From Tribonema minus (Eukaryota; Sar; Xanthophyceae; Tribonematales; Tribonemataceae): 64,000 nt of DNA. The notes below the pieces were generated by a model. The model saw only the letters and a program-made list of their open reading frames with translations, was not told the DNA's origin and ran no database searches. The stretch lies in NCBI GenBank assembly GCA_017506865.1, contig JAFCMP010000446.1, forward strand, positions 62,001 through 126,000. Reading direction: 5' to 3'. Numbering within the stretch: position 1 is the stretch's first letter; every line of letters starts with the position of its first letter. Position numbers and translations under genes: made by a program. Below are positions 19,627-31,413 of this stretch, piece after piece.

Positions 19627-22126
19627 CTAGAATGCCAGCTTGGCAAAAAAGTACTTGCTGCCGGAGGCCTTCTTCTCACTCTTGATCTGCCCCTGGTTGA
19701 GGTAGCGCTCCTCAAAGACCTTCTTGACGGCCTTGCGCACCTCCGGCCGCGAGGCCTTGAAGGCGCTCTCCTCGACCACCGTCTTCAGCTCAATGTCCGC
19801 CGTGTAACTGCGGTGCATGGCATGCGATACAGAAAAACGGGCGTCATGAGTGTGCAGTATGACGTGCGTGCATTGGGTGAGGGTAACAGCATGCGGGTTC
19901 ACTGCGATAAGTTCGCTCTCGAGTACATGAATGAATCGATGCTGTTGCATTGAGACGCAAAGCTAAAATTGATGCCTTGAAGGCGCTCTCCTCAACCACC
20001 GTCTTCTCAATGTCCGCCGTGTAACTGTGGTGCATGACACGCGATGCGAGCGCGGGCGTCATGTATGTGCAGTATTAGCGGAGTGCGCGTGCGTGTACTG
20101 AGTCAGGGTAACAGCGTACACGTGAACTGCAGCAAGTCCGTGCTTCAGTACTCGAATAGATGAATACTTCAGATGCAAGTTTTGGAACGATGCGTCCACC
20201 ACTGTTTTGAGCTCCATGTCCGCTGCGTAACTGTCACTGCACGAGTAAGTCGGCCGCAAGCACTTTGTGACGCAGGAGCACACACACACAAATCAGCAGG
20301 ATGTGGAATTGCGGCCGACTGCGAGCATGTGCATGCAAACATGTGCACCATTAGCGTACTTGAATAGTATGATGGTATACATGTGCACAAACGCGTGCGT
20401 ATAGGGCATGGTAAGAGTAGGGCGCGCAGAGTGTGTGCCGTTTTCGGATGCGCATGTGTGCATCGGGGAGAAGGTATGTATGTATCAGAGTACACAAGTG
20501 TACTGCAGCAAGGTACCCTTCTTGTGAGTACAGGGGATAGGGTGAACGTGTGCGCATCAAAAGGGTGCGAGTTCCAACGCCGCCCGTAGCCCAAGCGTTT
20601 GCTGATGCTGCACCTGCATTTGAATGCGAAACGCCGCCACATATAAGCTGATGCTAGTGCAGCCAACCTGACCATACACCTCAGAATATGCAACTTTAAC
20701 ATCTGCAACTTCAGCGCTGCCACAAATGTGGCCTACATGGTGGATTGGAGTCGTGACAGTTCAGCAACTGCAACCTAGCAATGAGTGGTTCTGACTTTGA
20801 GAGGGTTAGGGTTAGTGCACAGACAGCTGCGCCAGGTGTGTCAGCGGCAGCTTGTGCCTGTGCGCATCTGTTGCGCACCGGTGTGACGCCCCCTATGCGT
20901 ACATGTGAAGTACATGTGAAGTTTGTCTGGTGAAATCGTTTGCTGGCAGCAGCAGCGGCAACTGCACCTCGAGCACCACACTTGATACCTGCGTGCCGAC
21001 ATCCGCGTCGCTGCAACATGTTGCAGCATTCGTGGCTTGCCACGCCGGTATCATTACACTAAAAAACAATGTACTTAGTCAGACTGCACTAATGTCCTCC
21101 CGCTCCAGCTGCTCACATGCAGCTGCGATCAGTCGCTCTGCCAAGACACCTGCCGCTGCATACAGCGTGCAGAACAGCACAACCTAGCCATAATGGCATA
21201 TGTACCCCTGCATCCAGTGCAGGACCTGCAGGGCAGCGCAATCCTTTGCCTGCAGTGCCCCCATCTCCCCGTTATTGGCACTGCCTCTTGCTGCACTTTC
21301 AGCAGCGCGCCAAACTGCGCATGTTGGACGGCAGAATGACCCGTCTCAATCACACCAGCGCTACCAGCATTGCACCGCCAGCATCACACCAGAGCCAGCC
21401 CCCCCCTCCCTCCACCACCGCCTCCGCCTGCTCTCCCGCCCTTGCTCTGGACCCAGCAGCAGAGCCACCGTCGCCAGCGCAGCAGCAGCCTCCTTTCTCC
21501 ACCTGATAAACTACCTTCACAGGGGGCAACTGTGCCTGGATTTTGCAGCAGGCAACCAAAGCGGGGTACAAGCATGCCGTGGTTGCAGGCGGTGGTCCTC
21601 ACCGTGTGGGCATGAGGTGGTTGACGTTGACGAACTTGACGAATGGCTTGCACTTGGAGCGCTTGGCCACCTTCACCTTGGACATAGACTTGGTGACCTT
21701 GCGAGGGTACCGGTCAATGCCCGCCACCAGTGCGTGCGTGAACTTGCGGTCGGCTGACCCGCTGTCGTAGGCCTTTACTACGATTGCCTTGCGGCCGGCG
21801 TAGCGGCCGGCCAGCATGATGACAACCTTGCCCGCCTTGATGCTGCAGAAAAACAACACAAACCAAAAGCACAGCTGTTGGTGATCGGCCTGCCTGAAGT
21901 AGTGCTGCAGCATCGATTATTGCAGAAGGCTATAATTGATTGTGTACTTCTTAAAAACAAGGACTGCTCCATCGCCGTGCTAGCATTTAGAGCAAACACT
22001 AGCACCACTGCGCAGGCCTCAAACTAGCTGGCAATTGCCGGAGCACCACCAATTGAATGCAGACCATCGTAGTGCGACAATGAGCTACGAGGCAAGAGCA
22101 ACTCTGCGATTCACTTACATGCCCAT
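19627..22126 (-). CDS. RPL27: 60S ribosomal protein eL27
   Basis: Exons 22119..22126, 21603..21842 and 19627..19807 (minus) give 142 residues, in the usual range for eL27. The first exon encodes only MG plus two bases of the next codon (start ATGGGCAT|gtaagt). The second carries [20 protein letters not shown], then [20 protein letters not shown] and [13 protein letters not shown]. The third carries [17 protein letters not shown], then [12 protein letters not shown] and the hallmark C terminus [13 protein letters not shown] is split CG|T across the 1.8-kb intron 2. eL27 is a structural protein of the large cytosolic ribosomal subunit. Intron 2 holds two degenerate copies of the 5' part of exon 3 with its acceptor. 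It is divergent from CNX1 with only 149 bp between start codons. Confidence 0.93.
19974..20235 (-). repeat. exon-edge echoes of RPL27 exon 3
   Basis: Copy A (about 19974-20073) repeats the acceptor and first ~55 bases of exon 3, offset about 220 bp from the original. It keeps the cag acceptor and loses one codon. Copy B (about 20192-20235) is more diverged. Flanking intron sequence is repeated with them, so the units are tandem duplications across the splice junction. Confidence 0.8.
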
Positions 22127-22275
22127 GGTCGCACTTCCCTCCTCTGCTGCGTGGGTATCGGGAGCGCGGCCAAGAAAAAAAATTAGCTGAGCATCATCGG
22201 CACAAGTTGAACTTTTTAGTTGAACTTTGTAATGAACTGATCTAAAAGTAGTGGAAGTCGTATACCTTGTGCATC
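22127..22275. promoter_or_regulatory. divergent RPL27/CNX1 promoter region
   Basis: 149 bp between the eL27 and CNX1 start codons. It contains an A-rich run and a near-duplicate GTTGAACTTT at about 22206 and 22220. No TATA box is evident. Confidence 0.45.
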
Positions 22276-25200
22276 ATGCAGGATGCGAAGCAACAGCAGC
22301 GGTCCCGAGGGCGCGGGCGGGAGAGCAGTTTTCCGATGATTTCAGTGGATGAAGCCATCGCCATGGTGCTGGAAGAGGCCGAAGCTCTGCCCCCGGTCAC
22401 AATGCCTCTGGCCGATGTTCCCATGGGTAAGAGCGTTGCCGCTGCTGCATATCAGTGCAGAAAACCTGGCATGTCATCATGAGCGCAGCTCTTCTGCTTG
22501 ACATGTCATCCGCTGCATATTTGCAAATTTGAAACTGTGGTGTCCCAAAGTTGCAGGATCCAAAAGAGATGCGGCTTGAAGTTGATGTGAGCAGCACATG
22601 GCCACTCTCCATGACAGACGAAAATCCATGACAGAAGAAATCAAGCGAATTCAGTCGACCTTTATCTTGAATCATATCAAACCCGCTCCGTTTGTCGTTG
22701 CCACAGGCTCCACTCTGTCAGCCGACGCAGTGGCGCCAGACCCGCTCCCACCATTCCCAGCCTCCATTATGGACGGCTACGCTGTGGTGGCAGCTGACAC
22801 TGCAGAGGCCAGCGCTAATGGCGGGTGTGTGCTGGAGGTAGTGGCGCGCATCACGGCAGGCGTGGACGCCGCGGCGATCACCGTCGGGCCTGGGCAGTGT
22901 GCATACATCACGACGGGAGCCAAGCTGCCAAAGGGCGCGGACGCTGTTGTCAAGGTAAGTTATCTGCAGTTGCGGTTTGCTACACTACACCACAGCGCTC
23001 GCTGGTCGCTAGATGTATTGGTAGGTGCAGGGCTAGGTTGGCATTAGAGTTTGACACTGACGCTCACACAGGGCTTCAATGTGTCAGCGCCATGGGCAGC
23101 ACCAAGAGTTCAACTCTGATCACAAAAGTGTGATGTTCACAGCATTTTCGTGCATGCGTGAGCCAGCAGGCCGCTTTCATGAGTACATGGCTCAAATATA
23201 TATGCACATTGCACCAGAGCGCATTCATTCATTGCTTTTAAAGCGGATGCAGCAGCTCGGCAACCACTTGACAAAGACGGTAATATCACTACCACAGTCA
23301 GCTTGCAGGTTCTCGAATGTGTGTTGCATGCTTTGTGGCCATCAAGGTTCAGGGCTAGGGTGAGGGCTAGAACGGGTGGATAGGGTTAGCATGGACGCAG
23401 GCAAGCTACGTCATACTCATTATACTCGGTACATGTGCAACTCAAGTTTGTCACGCGTTGCTGACAGCTTTGAGACACGGCTGGCAGAAGTGAAGCATGT
23501 ACCTGCGCTATGCACCCGACACTTTCTCCTAGATGCTTGTTGATAGTGCTATCCACAGTGCTCGCAATGTGGTGGTGTGCCCACCAACAAGTAATCGCGT
23601 TCTCACCCAGCAGTGGCTGCAAGCTGAAGGCACTGCTTCAGTCCTCATGCCACAACCAGGGAGCCCAGTTATAAAACTGAGGCTTGGAACAAACCAGTGC
23701 CCATCAGAAGCAATGGCCTATCCACTGGATCACCAGATCGCGTGCAGCACTGAGTCAGAGTCACATTCAGAGTGAGAGTCAACTGCCGCGCAGGTGGAGG
23801 ACACGCAGGCCATGGCAGGCGACGCCTCTCTCATGGACGCGGATGAGAAGACTGTCAGGATACTCAAGGGCGTGGCAGCGGGCACCAGCATACGGCCCAT
23901 TGGCAGTGACATTGCTCAGGGCGAGGTGGTGCTGACTGCCGGTACCAGAGTCACCCCAGCAGAGGTGCGTGAGCGGTTGAGCGGTGCGGCGCTTGTTGTG
24001 TTGTAACTGATGTGTAACTGCCAGTTGCTGTGGGTCTGCATCTGCACTGCAAGTGCATGGCCGCGTGTAGTGTGCAGTTGACTGGTGCTGTCCGTATTCC
24101 AGCCGATGGCTCGTGCACAGGGTTGACAGGTCGTCCTGAATGTGCAGTCTCATTTACTTGAAGAGGTGTTGTAAAGTGCAGCTTTGTGAGCGCTGCTTGT
24201 TGATCTGGATGGGTGACTGCAAATGCCAGGCACTTTCTCGTCCGATATTCACCCTAAGGAACACTGCCACAACCATGATTTTTCAGCATGGGAAGCTCGC
24301 ACAAAACCCAGCACTGGCAATGCCACGGTCTGTCTTTGTGCTGTACCTCACTTGCGATCGTAACCAGCTACCTGTCCATCTTGATCATTCATCTTGACTC
24401 TCACGTCCTGCCCTGCTTCATATGTCCTTATGATTGTAGGTGGGCCTGCTGGCCACATGTGGTATCGCCACTGTCACCATCACGCCATTGCCTGTGGTTG
24501 GCATTATGTCCACTGGCGACGAGCTGGTCGAGCCAGGTATGTAGGTACAGTAATCCATTGCTGTCCGCTGTTGTGCTATGTTACAATCGAGAGGTGCTCA
24601 AAGCTGCAAGCTCTGGTGTGGTTGTCACACTTGTATCTGAGCTTTGATCAAGTGTACGTGTGGCACTCATCGTTCGACCCTCCGCCCTATCAAATGTGTT
24701 TGCTGAGGGTTGTTGGCCACGGAATCTTTTCAAACTATTCTGCATGAACAATTGGCGATTGCTCGCTGTTCACCTAGCGATCGCCTTCATGGCAGACACG
24801 CCATTGCGCATTGCCTATTGCCTATATTACTGAATTGCCACCGACGCGCGTCAACAACAACGCCAAGAACATCACAGCTCCCACAGATCCCGCTCAGACA
24901 TGACATCTATATTATCATACACTTGTGCTCTCATGTAACTGATGCGCTGGGGTCATTGGTGTGCACTGCTCTTCGTTGTGTACTCTGAATGTACTGTGAT
25001 TGTGCGCAGGAGAATCCATATCGGGCGGCATGATAAGGGACAGCAACAGGGCTACTCTGCTGGCCTTTGTCAAGGCACAGGGCGCAACAGGTGCGGCAAT
25101 CCTCTCAACATGTACCTGCGCTGTCTGATCTGAACAACTTCAAACGGCAGTGACTTGCGTGTCCTTGACCGGCATTCTGCTCACGTGCTTGTGCACGGTG

Positions 25201-28200
25201 GGCGCTGAGTGCAGGCAGGAACAATTGGTTGCATCCTGGCGATGAGTAAGTGATAAGGACGTAGGGATTATTGATGGCTGATCAGGAGCTGCCATTGCGC
25301 ACCCTGCTAGCACATAGGGTTAGGGTTAGGGTCAGGGTTCAGCCCTCACCTCCACCCATGTCTGCTACTTGCTGTTGATAGAGCGCCCTGCCAATAGGGA
25401 GCGCATAGTGTAACCGCTGTCCGTCTTTGTCTGCACTGTTTGTGGTGCAGCGCTCTGATGCCCGCTCAAAACAGCAGCGATGACTTTTGATGGTGATGTT
25501 GAACTTGAAGTTGCCATTGAATTTTGGTGTTGCCCTTGCACCTGGCCACAGCCGTGGACCTGGGCATAGTGCGAGACGTCGCTGGCGGACTTGAGGAGGC
25601 ACTCAAAGACGCACTGCAGAGGTGATGTCAAAAGCGTACTTCAACTGCAACAGTTGCTGATGTTTAGGGTTATGTAGGTCACAATAAGGGCTGGAGATGA
25701 CGGTTGCGTGGCGGGCAGGGTGTGGGTCAGGATCAGGGTGAGCGCGTTATAGGCCATAGTCAAGACAGCCACAGACGCACAGAGGTCGTGTCAGATTTCA
25801 TGTCACATTTGAACATTTGCGGTGTCAGAGTGCACATGTACTTGCACATTTGTGGCAGTCAAGGTTGTGCCAGAGCTGCCACGCCTGAGCATCAACATGG
25901 CTGCGTGAGCATCACTCACGCTTGTTGTTCTGCTCTGCTCCAAACTTTCACTGATTGCACTCACAGCATTTCGATGACAGCATAATGCCTTGCTTCGCTC
26001 GCGGTATGTAAGATCACCGTGCCTGCTGTGCACACAGATTCACGATGTTTTTACCGTGGTCCAGTATCATCTGCGTTTGCTCTGTCATGATAATGGAGCA
26101 CGCGGTGTAGAGTCTTGTCGGATCGCGGAGCAACTGTGTGTGCTTGGTTGATTGGGGGTGGTCAGCAGTGTCTTAGGGTTAGCTAACCCTAAGTCTCTTC
26201 ATGCTCATACTTGCATGTACTCATGTGGTACATGTTCACTTGTGTTGCCGCAGCCATTTGGGTGTGATGAGCAACAGCGTCGCCAGGGGCTTCATATTCA
26301 CATGTGCTCACATGGTGTTCATATACTTGTGTTGTGTTGATATACTCATGTTGCAGATGTTATGTGGCGCTGACAGCAGCGTCGCCATGGGCTTCACGTT
26401 CAGATGTGTTCATGTGTTTTTGTCATGCAATGCTGCAGGTGTGATGTGGTGGTGACAAGCGGCAGTGTCTCCATGGGCTTCTTCTTCACACCTTTTCATG
26501 CGGTGTTTACATATTCTTACACATGTTGCAGGTGTGATGTGGTGGTGACAAGTGGCGGCGTGTCCATGGGCGAGGCTGACCTGATCAAGCCACTGCTGGA
26601 GCAGATGGGGACGCTCCACTTTGGGCGCATATGCATGAAGCCCGGCAAGCCCACCACCTTTGCCACGGTGCCAGGCGAGTGCTGCAGCCTGTGGCCCTAA
26701 CCCTAAGCCTAGGTTGTAACCCTAGGCAGAACCGTATGTATAGGGTTAAGGTCAATGACATGGCGGTGTCTATGGTTGATTATCAGTCAGGTTTAGGGTT
26801 GTTCGTTGTGCGTGCTGCTCTTGTCTGTGGCCAGCTCTGGCTCTGAATGGTTGAGCATCTGACAGTGTCGTGTGCGTATGGTGTCAGGGCACTATGCCGC
26901 ATATGCACGCGAAGCAAAGCACTCATAATGAGGTTCTACTCATTGCTCAGTAGAGTTCGCCAGTTGCTGAGAAAGGTGCTGCACTTTATCTGCAGAGACT
27001 TGTCAGCCTTAATTGCTTTATTTCGATCACTGAATGTGGGCCTCACAAGGCAGTAAGTTTGCAGGCCAACGTGCATTGACACAAGCCGTGCTCCCACTAC
27101 AAGCGGGTGTATTGGTGATCAAACCAGAGTGATCATCATTTCATGGATTCAAGTCGTGGCACCGCTCTTGTTGCAAAGCAGCAGAGACAGTGTCTCTGGG
27201 CTGACAACAACCCTAGCGCCACTGGGCAAACGACACTTTCAGCAGACCCTCTTTGCACTGCGCCCCTGCGACTTTATGCCACTGATTCCCGCAGCAGCAT
27301 GTGACAGAATGTTTTTGTGCACTAGTTGCTTAGGGTTAGGGTTAGGGTCGCCATTAGGGCCGCCATTCTTTGCTGCATGCATGTGGTGTCATGGGCAACT
27401 TACCGCGTTTGTGGCAACTTGAGTGACTTTCTGGAAAAATAACAACGCCACGGTGTCACGCTCTTGTCTGTTTGGTTCAGTCGGTGGCAGGAAGAAGCTG
27501 GTTCTGGCCATGCCTGCATTTCTAATTGCCATGAACGACTTGGCGTGTAATCAACGGAAAACTTGGTGCTCATTTTCGTGACAACGCCAGAATGTGTGCT
27601 CTTGTGTGTTTGGTGCAGTCGGCGGCAGGAAGAAGTTGGTTCTGGCCATGCCGGGCAATCCCGTGAGCTGCCTGGTGACAAGCCACCTATTCTGCGCGCC
27701 CGCTATGCGGAGACTCAGCGGGCAGGCGCGTCACCTCTGCATGCACAGCCAAGTTCAAGTGGTCCTGGCGGAGGTAAGGCATTGTTCAAACAGTGCACTT
27801 TTCCGTGCACGTCAGGGGTAGCATTAGCAGCGGAATTGGTTGAAGTGTACAATTTCAGCGAGCCACGAGGGTCGTAAGCTTGTTGAGAGTGGCACGGCAT
27901 ATTGACACTGGCAGTCGGCTTTGATAAGCCGGAAGATGTTGCACGGTGCAAGTGCCGTGTACTGCAAAGCACAGTTGCTGCATGCAGTAGAAGGTGTTCA
28001 CTCCGGGGAAGAAGCGACAGGTCCTTGTCAATATGTGTGGTGTTTGCCCTGACGCTACCTGCACACTGTATGCATAAACAGTATGTCATTGCAGCTCACT
28101 GATGACATTAGCCCCTAACCCCAACCGTACACCCCACCTGCAGACTCTCAAGCTGGACCCCGAGCGGCCAGAGTACCACCGCGCCGTCGTCACCTGGGAC

Positions 28201-31200
28201 AGTTCCCAGAACGCTCTTCTAGCCAACAGCACAGGCCCCCAGGCTAGCTGCCGACTTCTCAGCATGAGGGGGTCCAACGCCCTTCTCTGCCTGCCAGCCG
28301 CCTCCGGTGTAGCCGCGGCAGGCTCTCTGGTCACGGCGCTCTTGATAGGGGACATACCGCCGCCGTCGGCGCCGGCGCGGTGCTTTCACGCGCGCGCCGC
28401 GGGCGCGAGCGCCGCGGAGGCGCAGCACGGCAGGTGCGCCGCCGTCGCACAGCAGGCCGCCGCTGCCGTCGCAGCACAGGTGAGGGGTTGGCATGTATGT
28501 ATAGGTCTTTGCAGGTGCGCAGCTTTATAAATACTTTGAGATACTAAAGCGGCGGCACAACGGGTGCGCGGCCGTCGCACAGCAGGCGGCCGCCGCCGTG
28601 GCAGCGCAGATGAGGGGTAGGCATGTATAGGTATGGGCAGGGCTGCAGCTTGAGAATATCTCTGAAATACTAAAGCGGCAGCACGACAGGTGCGCCGCCA
28701 TCGCACGGCAGGCCGCCGCTGCCGTGGCAGCAAAGGGGAGGCATAAGCATGTATGTATAGGTGTTGATAGATGCGCAGTGGCAGGGCATTGAGAGTGTAA
28801 TGTGTCGGCAGTACGGCAGGTGTACCGGTGCTGCGCGGGCGGGCCACCGCTGCAGCCGTGGCGCTTCACCTTGAGAGGTAGTATAGATTAGGTGTAGGTA
28901 GAGGTAATGATGGATGCTCAGTACTGAACTGTGATGATTGTGAGCATTCTGCCACCGGCCTTGCTTGCCTGGCAACAAGGGCGATGCAGCTGTCCACGCG
29001 TGCTGGCCAGCGACTTCAATCCGAAGAAGCTCGCCAGTTCACACAAGTTCATGCAGAGAAGGTGTGCCACAGTTCCAGCCAAAGCAGACAACGTCATGCA
29101 CATGACGGTGTGCTACAGCACAGAGGCTCCTTACCAAATGTTTCATCCCCACGGTGGCAGCATTCGCGCTGCGCTTCTCAGACATTCCAGTGCCGCTGAA
29201 AGCTCGCAACACGGCTTACTTTCACCGATGCTGCATCACGGGCCGGGACGCACGCTGCCAGCGGCGGCGAACCCCATGGTCACTCTCACTTCCTGCACAT
29301 CGCAAGTGTGCTACAGCAGAGGTTCACCTAATGGATCATCCACCTCAGTGCGCTTCTCAGACAGTCCAGTGCCCCCTTAAAGTCGCACAGCTTACTGTCA
29401 CTGTTTTTTGCATTGCGGGCCGGTATGCAGGCTGGGGAACCCCATGGTCACTCTCACGGCCATCACCACCACCACGGTCACCATCACAGCCACGACCACG
29501 CACACGGCGCAAGCGGCGTGCGCACAGTCATGACGGTGGCGCTGCTCACCGTAAGCGACAGAGCGAGCCAGGGCGTGTATGAGGATCTGTCAGGGCCGGC
29601 CATGGCCAAGTGTCTTACTGCGGAGGGTCTGCCGTTTGATGCCAAGATTGCTGTCACCAAGGTCGTCGCTGACGAGGTGAGAGGGATGTATGGTAGCCTA
29701 CTCCTAGCCTTAACCTCACCTTTGACTTGACTTGATTGAAAGGGTAAGGGCTGCCGGGCCGTGGCCACAGCCGCTGCGCTACGCCTGTGCGTGCACTCTG
29801 ACGTGGCTCAAAGACTCGATGTCTCAACTGATGAGTTGAACCTGATGATGGCCAAAGAAGCGCTGGACAAGAACCTTCTTAAAGACTCGACGTCTCAACT
29901 GATGACTTGACTCTGATGGCCAAACAAGCGCTGGACAACAACCTTTAATTCACCAAGTATGGTGATACATTGATGATGTTGATGTGGAAGCTTGTGGACG
30001 TACAGACCATATGCTTGAAGTCATTTCAGCACTTTGCGATTTCCCTCAGTAAAAGCATCAAATTGAGAGTTTGTCATTTCGCATCTGCTGCTTCTAGGCA
30101 AGTTTGGCTGTGATGGACCTACTGCTTACTTACTGTATGGTTTCGTCTGCGTGTCTGCGCACATCATTTCTGAGTGCTGCTTGTACACTACAATACCGCC
30201 AACGGTATGCCGTCAAATGCCATGACCTTGCAAGTCCCATCATGTATGCTCCTGCCCTCGCTTAAAGATTCTCACCCTATTTACCATCATGCTTTGTTCT
30301 CATGATGCTCTGCACCGACCAGACTGCAGACATACAGGCGTGCATAATGGAGTGGTGCGATGTGGCCAAGGTCGACCTCATACTCACAAGCGGAGGTATG
30401 TATGTATGCATAGTATGCATATGCCCCTCAGACTGAGCGTTGTCATGGTGTAATGAGTTCAGTGCTTCAGCTTGTGTTGTGTTCACCAGTTGTCGACCCT
30501 GTAGGTCTCCTACGTGGTACGTGGCAGTCTTGCGTTGCGCCAGCGCAGCGCAGCGCACAGCACAGCTCGTCATTTGACTGACTTGCAAGACCCTCTTGGT
30601 CGTACTCTGCTTGCCAGAACCAAACCAGGGGATACTCAAAACAGCAGCCAGCTTTGTGGACCTTGTAGAACTTTCCTGGTCTGCTGCTGTCGCTGTCGCC
30701 TCTGCTTGCACAGCAATAGACCTTTGCGACTGCAATTGTTTGTCTGGCATCGACGGATAATCATCAGTTTTTTATTCCGCCACAGCAAGCAGTGCACGCA
30801 CCGTCACCATGCCCTGAATGACGGCATTCGACACACCATATCCTGTTTTGCTGCTGTCGCCTGTCAACATCTCCCGCCGCAGGCACCGCGATAGACTTGC
30901 GCCAATGCGACTGTTCTTGTAGCATCTGTGAGCATCTGTGAGTTGTTTTCCTCTCTATTTGAGGCATCATGCAGCGCACACCCTGTCGCCATTGCCTGAA
31001 AAACCAGCGACAGAATAACGTCTCCTGTTCTCCTGCCGTTGCCTGTCAACATCCCCTGTTCTGCTGCCATCGCCTGTTGAAATGTCCTGTTCTGCCGCCG
31101 TCGCCTGTTGACATCACCATGTTCTGCCGCCGCCACCACCGCCGCAGGCACGGGCTTCGGCCGGCGCGACCTGACACCCGAGGCGATCGCGCCGCTGCTG

Positions 31201-31413
31201 CAGCGCCACGCTCCCGGCATCGTTCACGCCATCTATCAGGCGGGCCTCAAGCACACGCCGCTAGCGGTGCTGTCGCGGCCGGTCGCGGGCACGCGCGGCA
31301 ACACGCTGGTGGTGACGCTCCCCGGTAGTGTCAAGGCGGTGAACGAGAACATGACCGCGCTCGTGCCGCTGCTGCCGCGCATCGTCAACTTGCTTCAGGG
31401 CAACGAGTGCTAG
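22276..31413 (+). CDS. CNX1: molybdopterin biosynthesis protein CNX1 (E and G domains)
   Basis: Twelve exons keep phase throughout: 22276..22426, 22707..22954, 23794..23964, 24440..24536, 25010..25090, 25552..25621, 26532..26674, 27619..27773, 28144..28479, 29431..29676, 30323..30395, 31148..31413. The product has 678 residues, close to plant CNX1 (about 670). The MoeA-like E domain shows [54 protein letters not shown] and [10 protein letters not shown]. The MogA-like G domain shows [31 protein letters not shown] and [10 protein letters not shown]. The E-G order is the plant order. G adenylates molybdopterin and E inserts molybdate, making Moco in the cytosol. A His-rich linker lies between the domains. 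Intron 7 begins with GC (ccag|gcgagt). Intron sequence holds many copies of neighbouring exon edges. Confidence 0.95.
26243..26500 (+). repeat. exon-edge echoes of CNX1 exon 7
   Basis: Three copies of acceptor plus first ~40 bases of exon 7 (GTGTGATGTGGTGGTGACAA) precede the real exon at 26532: about 26243-26300 (degenerate), 26341-26400 and 26425-26490. The last has an intact tgctgcag acceptor and an open frame into the real exon. Confidence 0.85.
26675..27618 (+). other. CNX1 intron 7 with GC donor
   Basis: Phase only works if exon 7 ends at 26674 (CCAG) and the intron starts GCGAGT. The acceptor is ggtgcag at 27618. A GT at 26679 would break the frame. Confidence 0.75.
27448..27514 (+). 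repeat. exon-edge echo of CNX1 exon 8
   Basis: Repeats about 20 bases of intron, a cag acceptor and 36 bases of exon 8 (ggcaggaagaagctggttct) about 140 bp before the true exon start, then diverges after CCATGCC. Confidence 0.85.
28549..28865 (+). repeat. exon-edge echoes of CNX1 exon 9 end
   Basis: Three successive copies, with a period of about 125 bp, of the last ~55 bases of exon 9 (GTCGCACAGCAGGC) plus the start of the intron: about 28549-28640, 28675-28760 and 28806-28862. In these the GT donor is mutated (for example gcag|atgagg). Confidence 0.85.
29137..29295 (+). repeat. exon-edge echoes of CNX1 exon 10 start
   Basis: About 29236-29290 repeats the GCGGGCC segment, acceptor region and first bases of exon 10 (AACCCCATGGTCACTCTCAC). 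29137-29235 is a further duplicate of the intron upstream (GCGCTTCTCAGACATTCCAGT against GCGCTTCTCAGACAGTCCAGT). Confidence 0.75.
29440..29510 (+). other. His-rich interdomain linker of CNX1
   Basis: About residues 487-510 of CNX1. The linker between E and G domains contains 13 His among about 24 residues (blocks HHHHH and HHH), together with Gly, Ser, Asp and Ala. This resembles metal-binding His loops. Confidence 0.85.
29813..29947 (+). repeat. 65-bp tandem repeat in CNX1 intron 10
   Basis: Two copies of a unit beginning AAAGACTCGATGTCTCAACTG and containing AAGCGCTGGACAA. It has no clear similarity to the neighbouring exons. Confidence 0.7.
30684..31140 (+). repeat. intronic minisatellite and echo before CNX1 exon 12
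   Basis: A unit close to TCCTGTTCTGCTGCCGTCGCCTG is repeated many times. One block (about 30841-30895) ends CCGCCGCAGGCAC, the same as the true acceptor and exon 12 start at 31141-31152. Confidence 0.75.
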
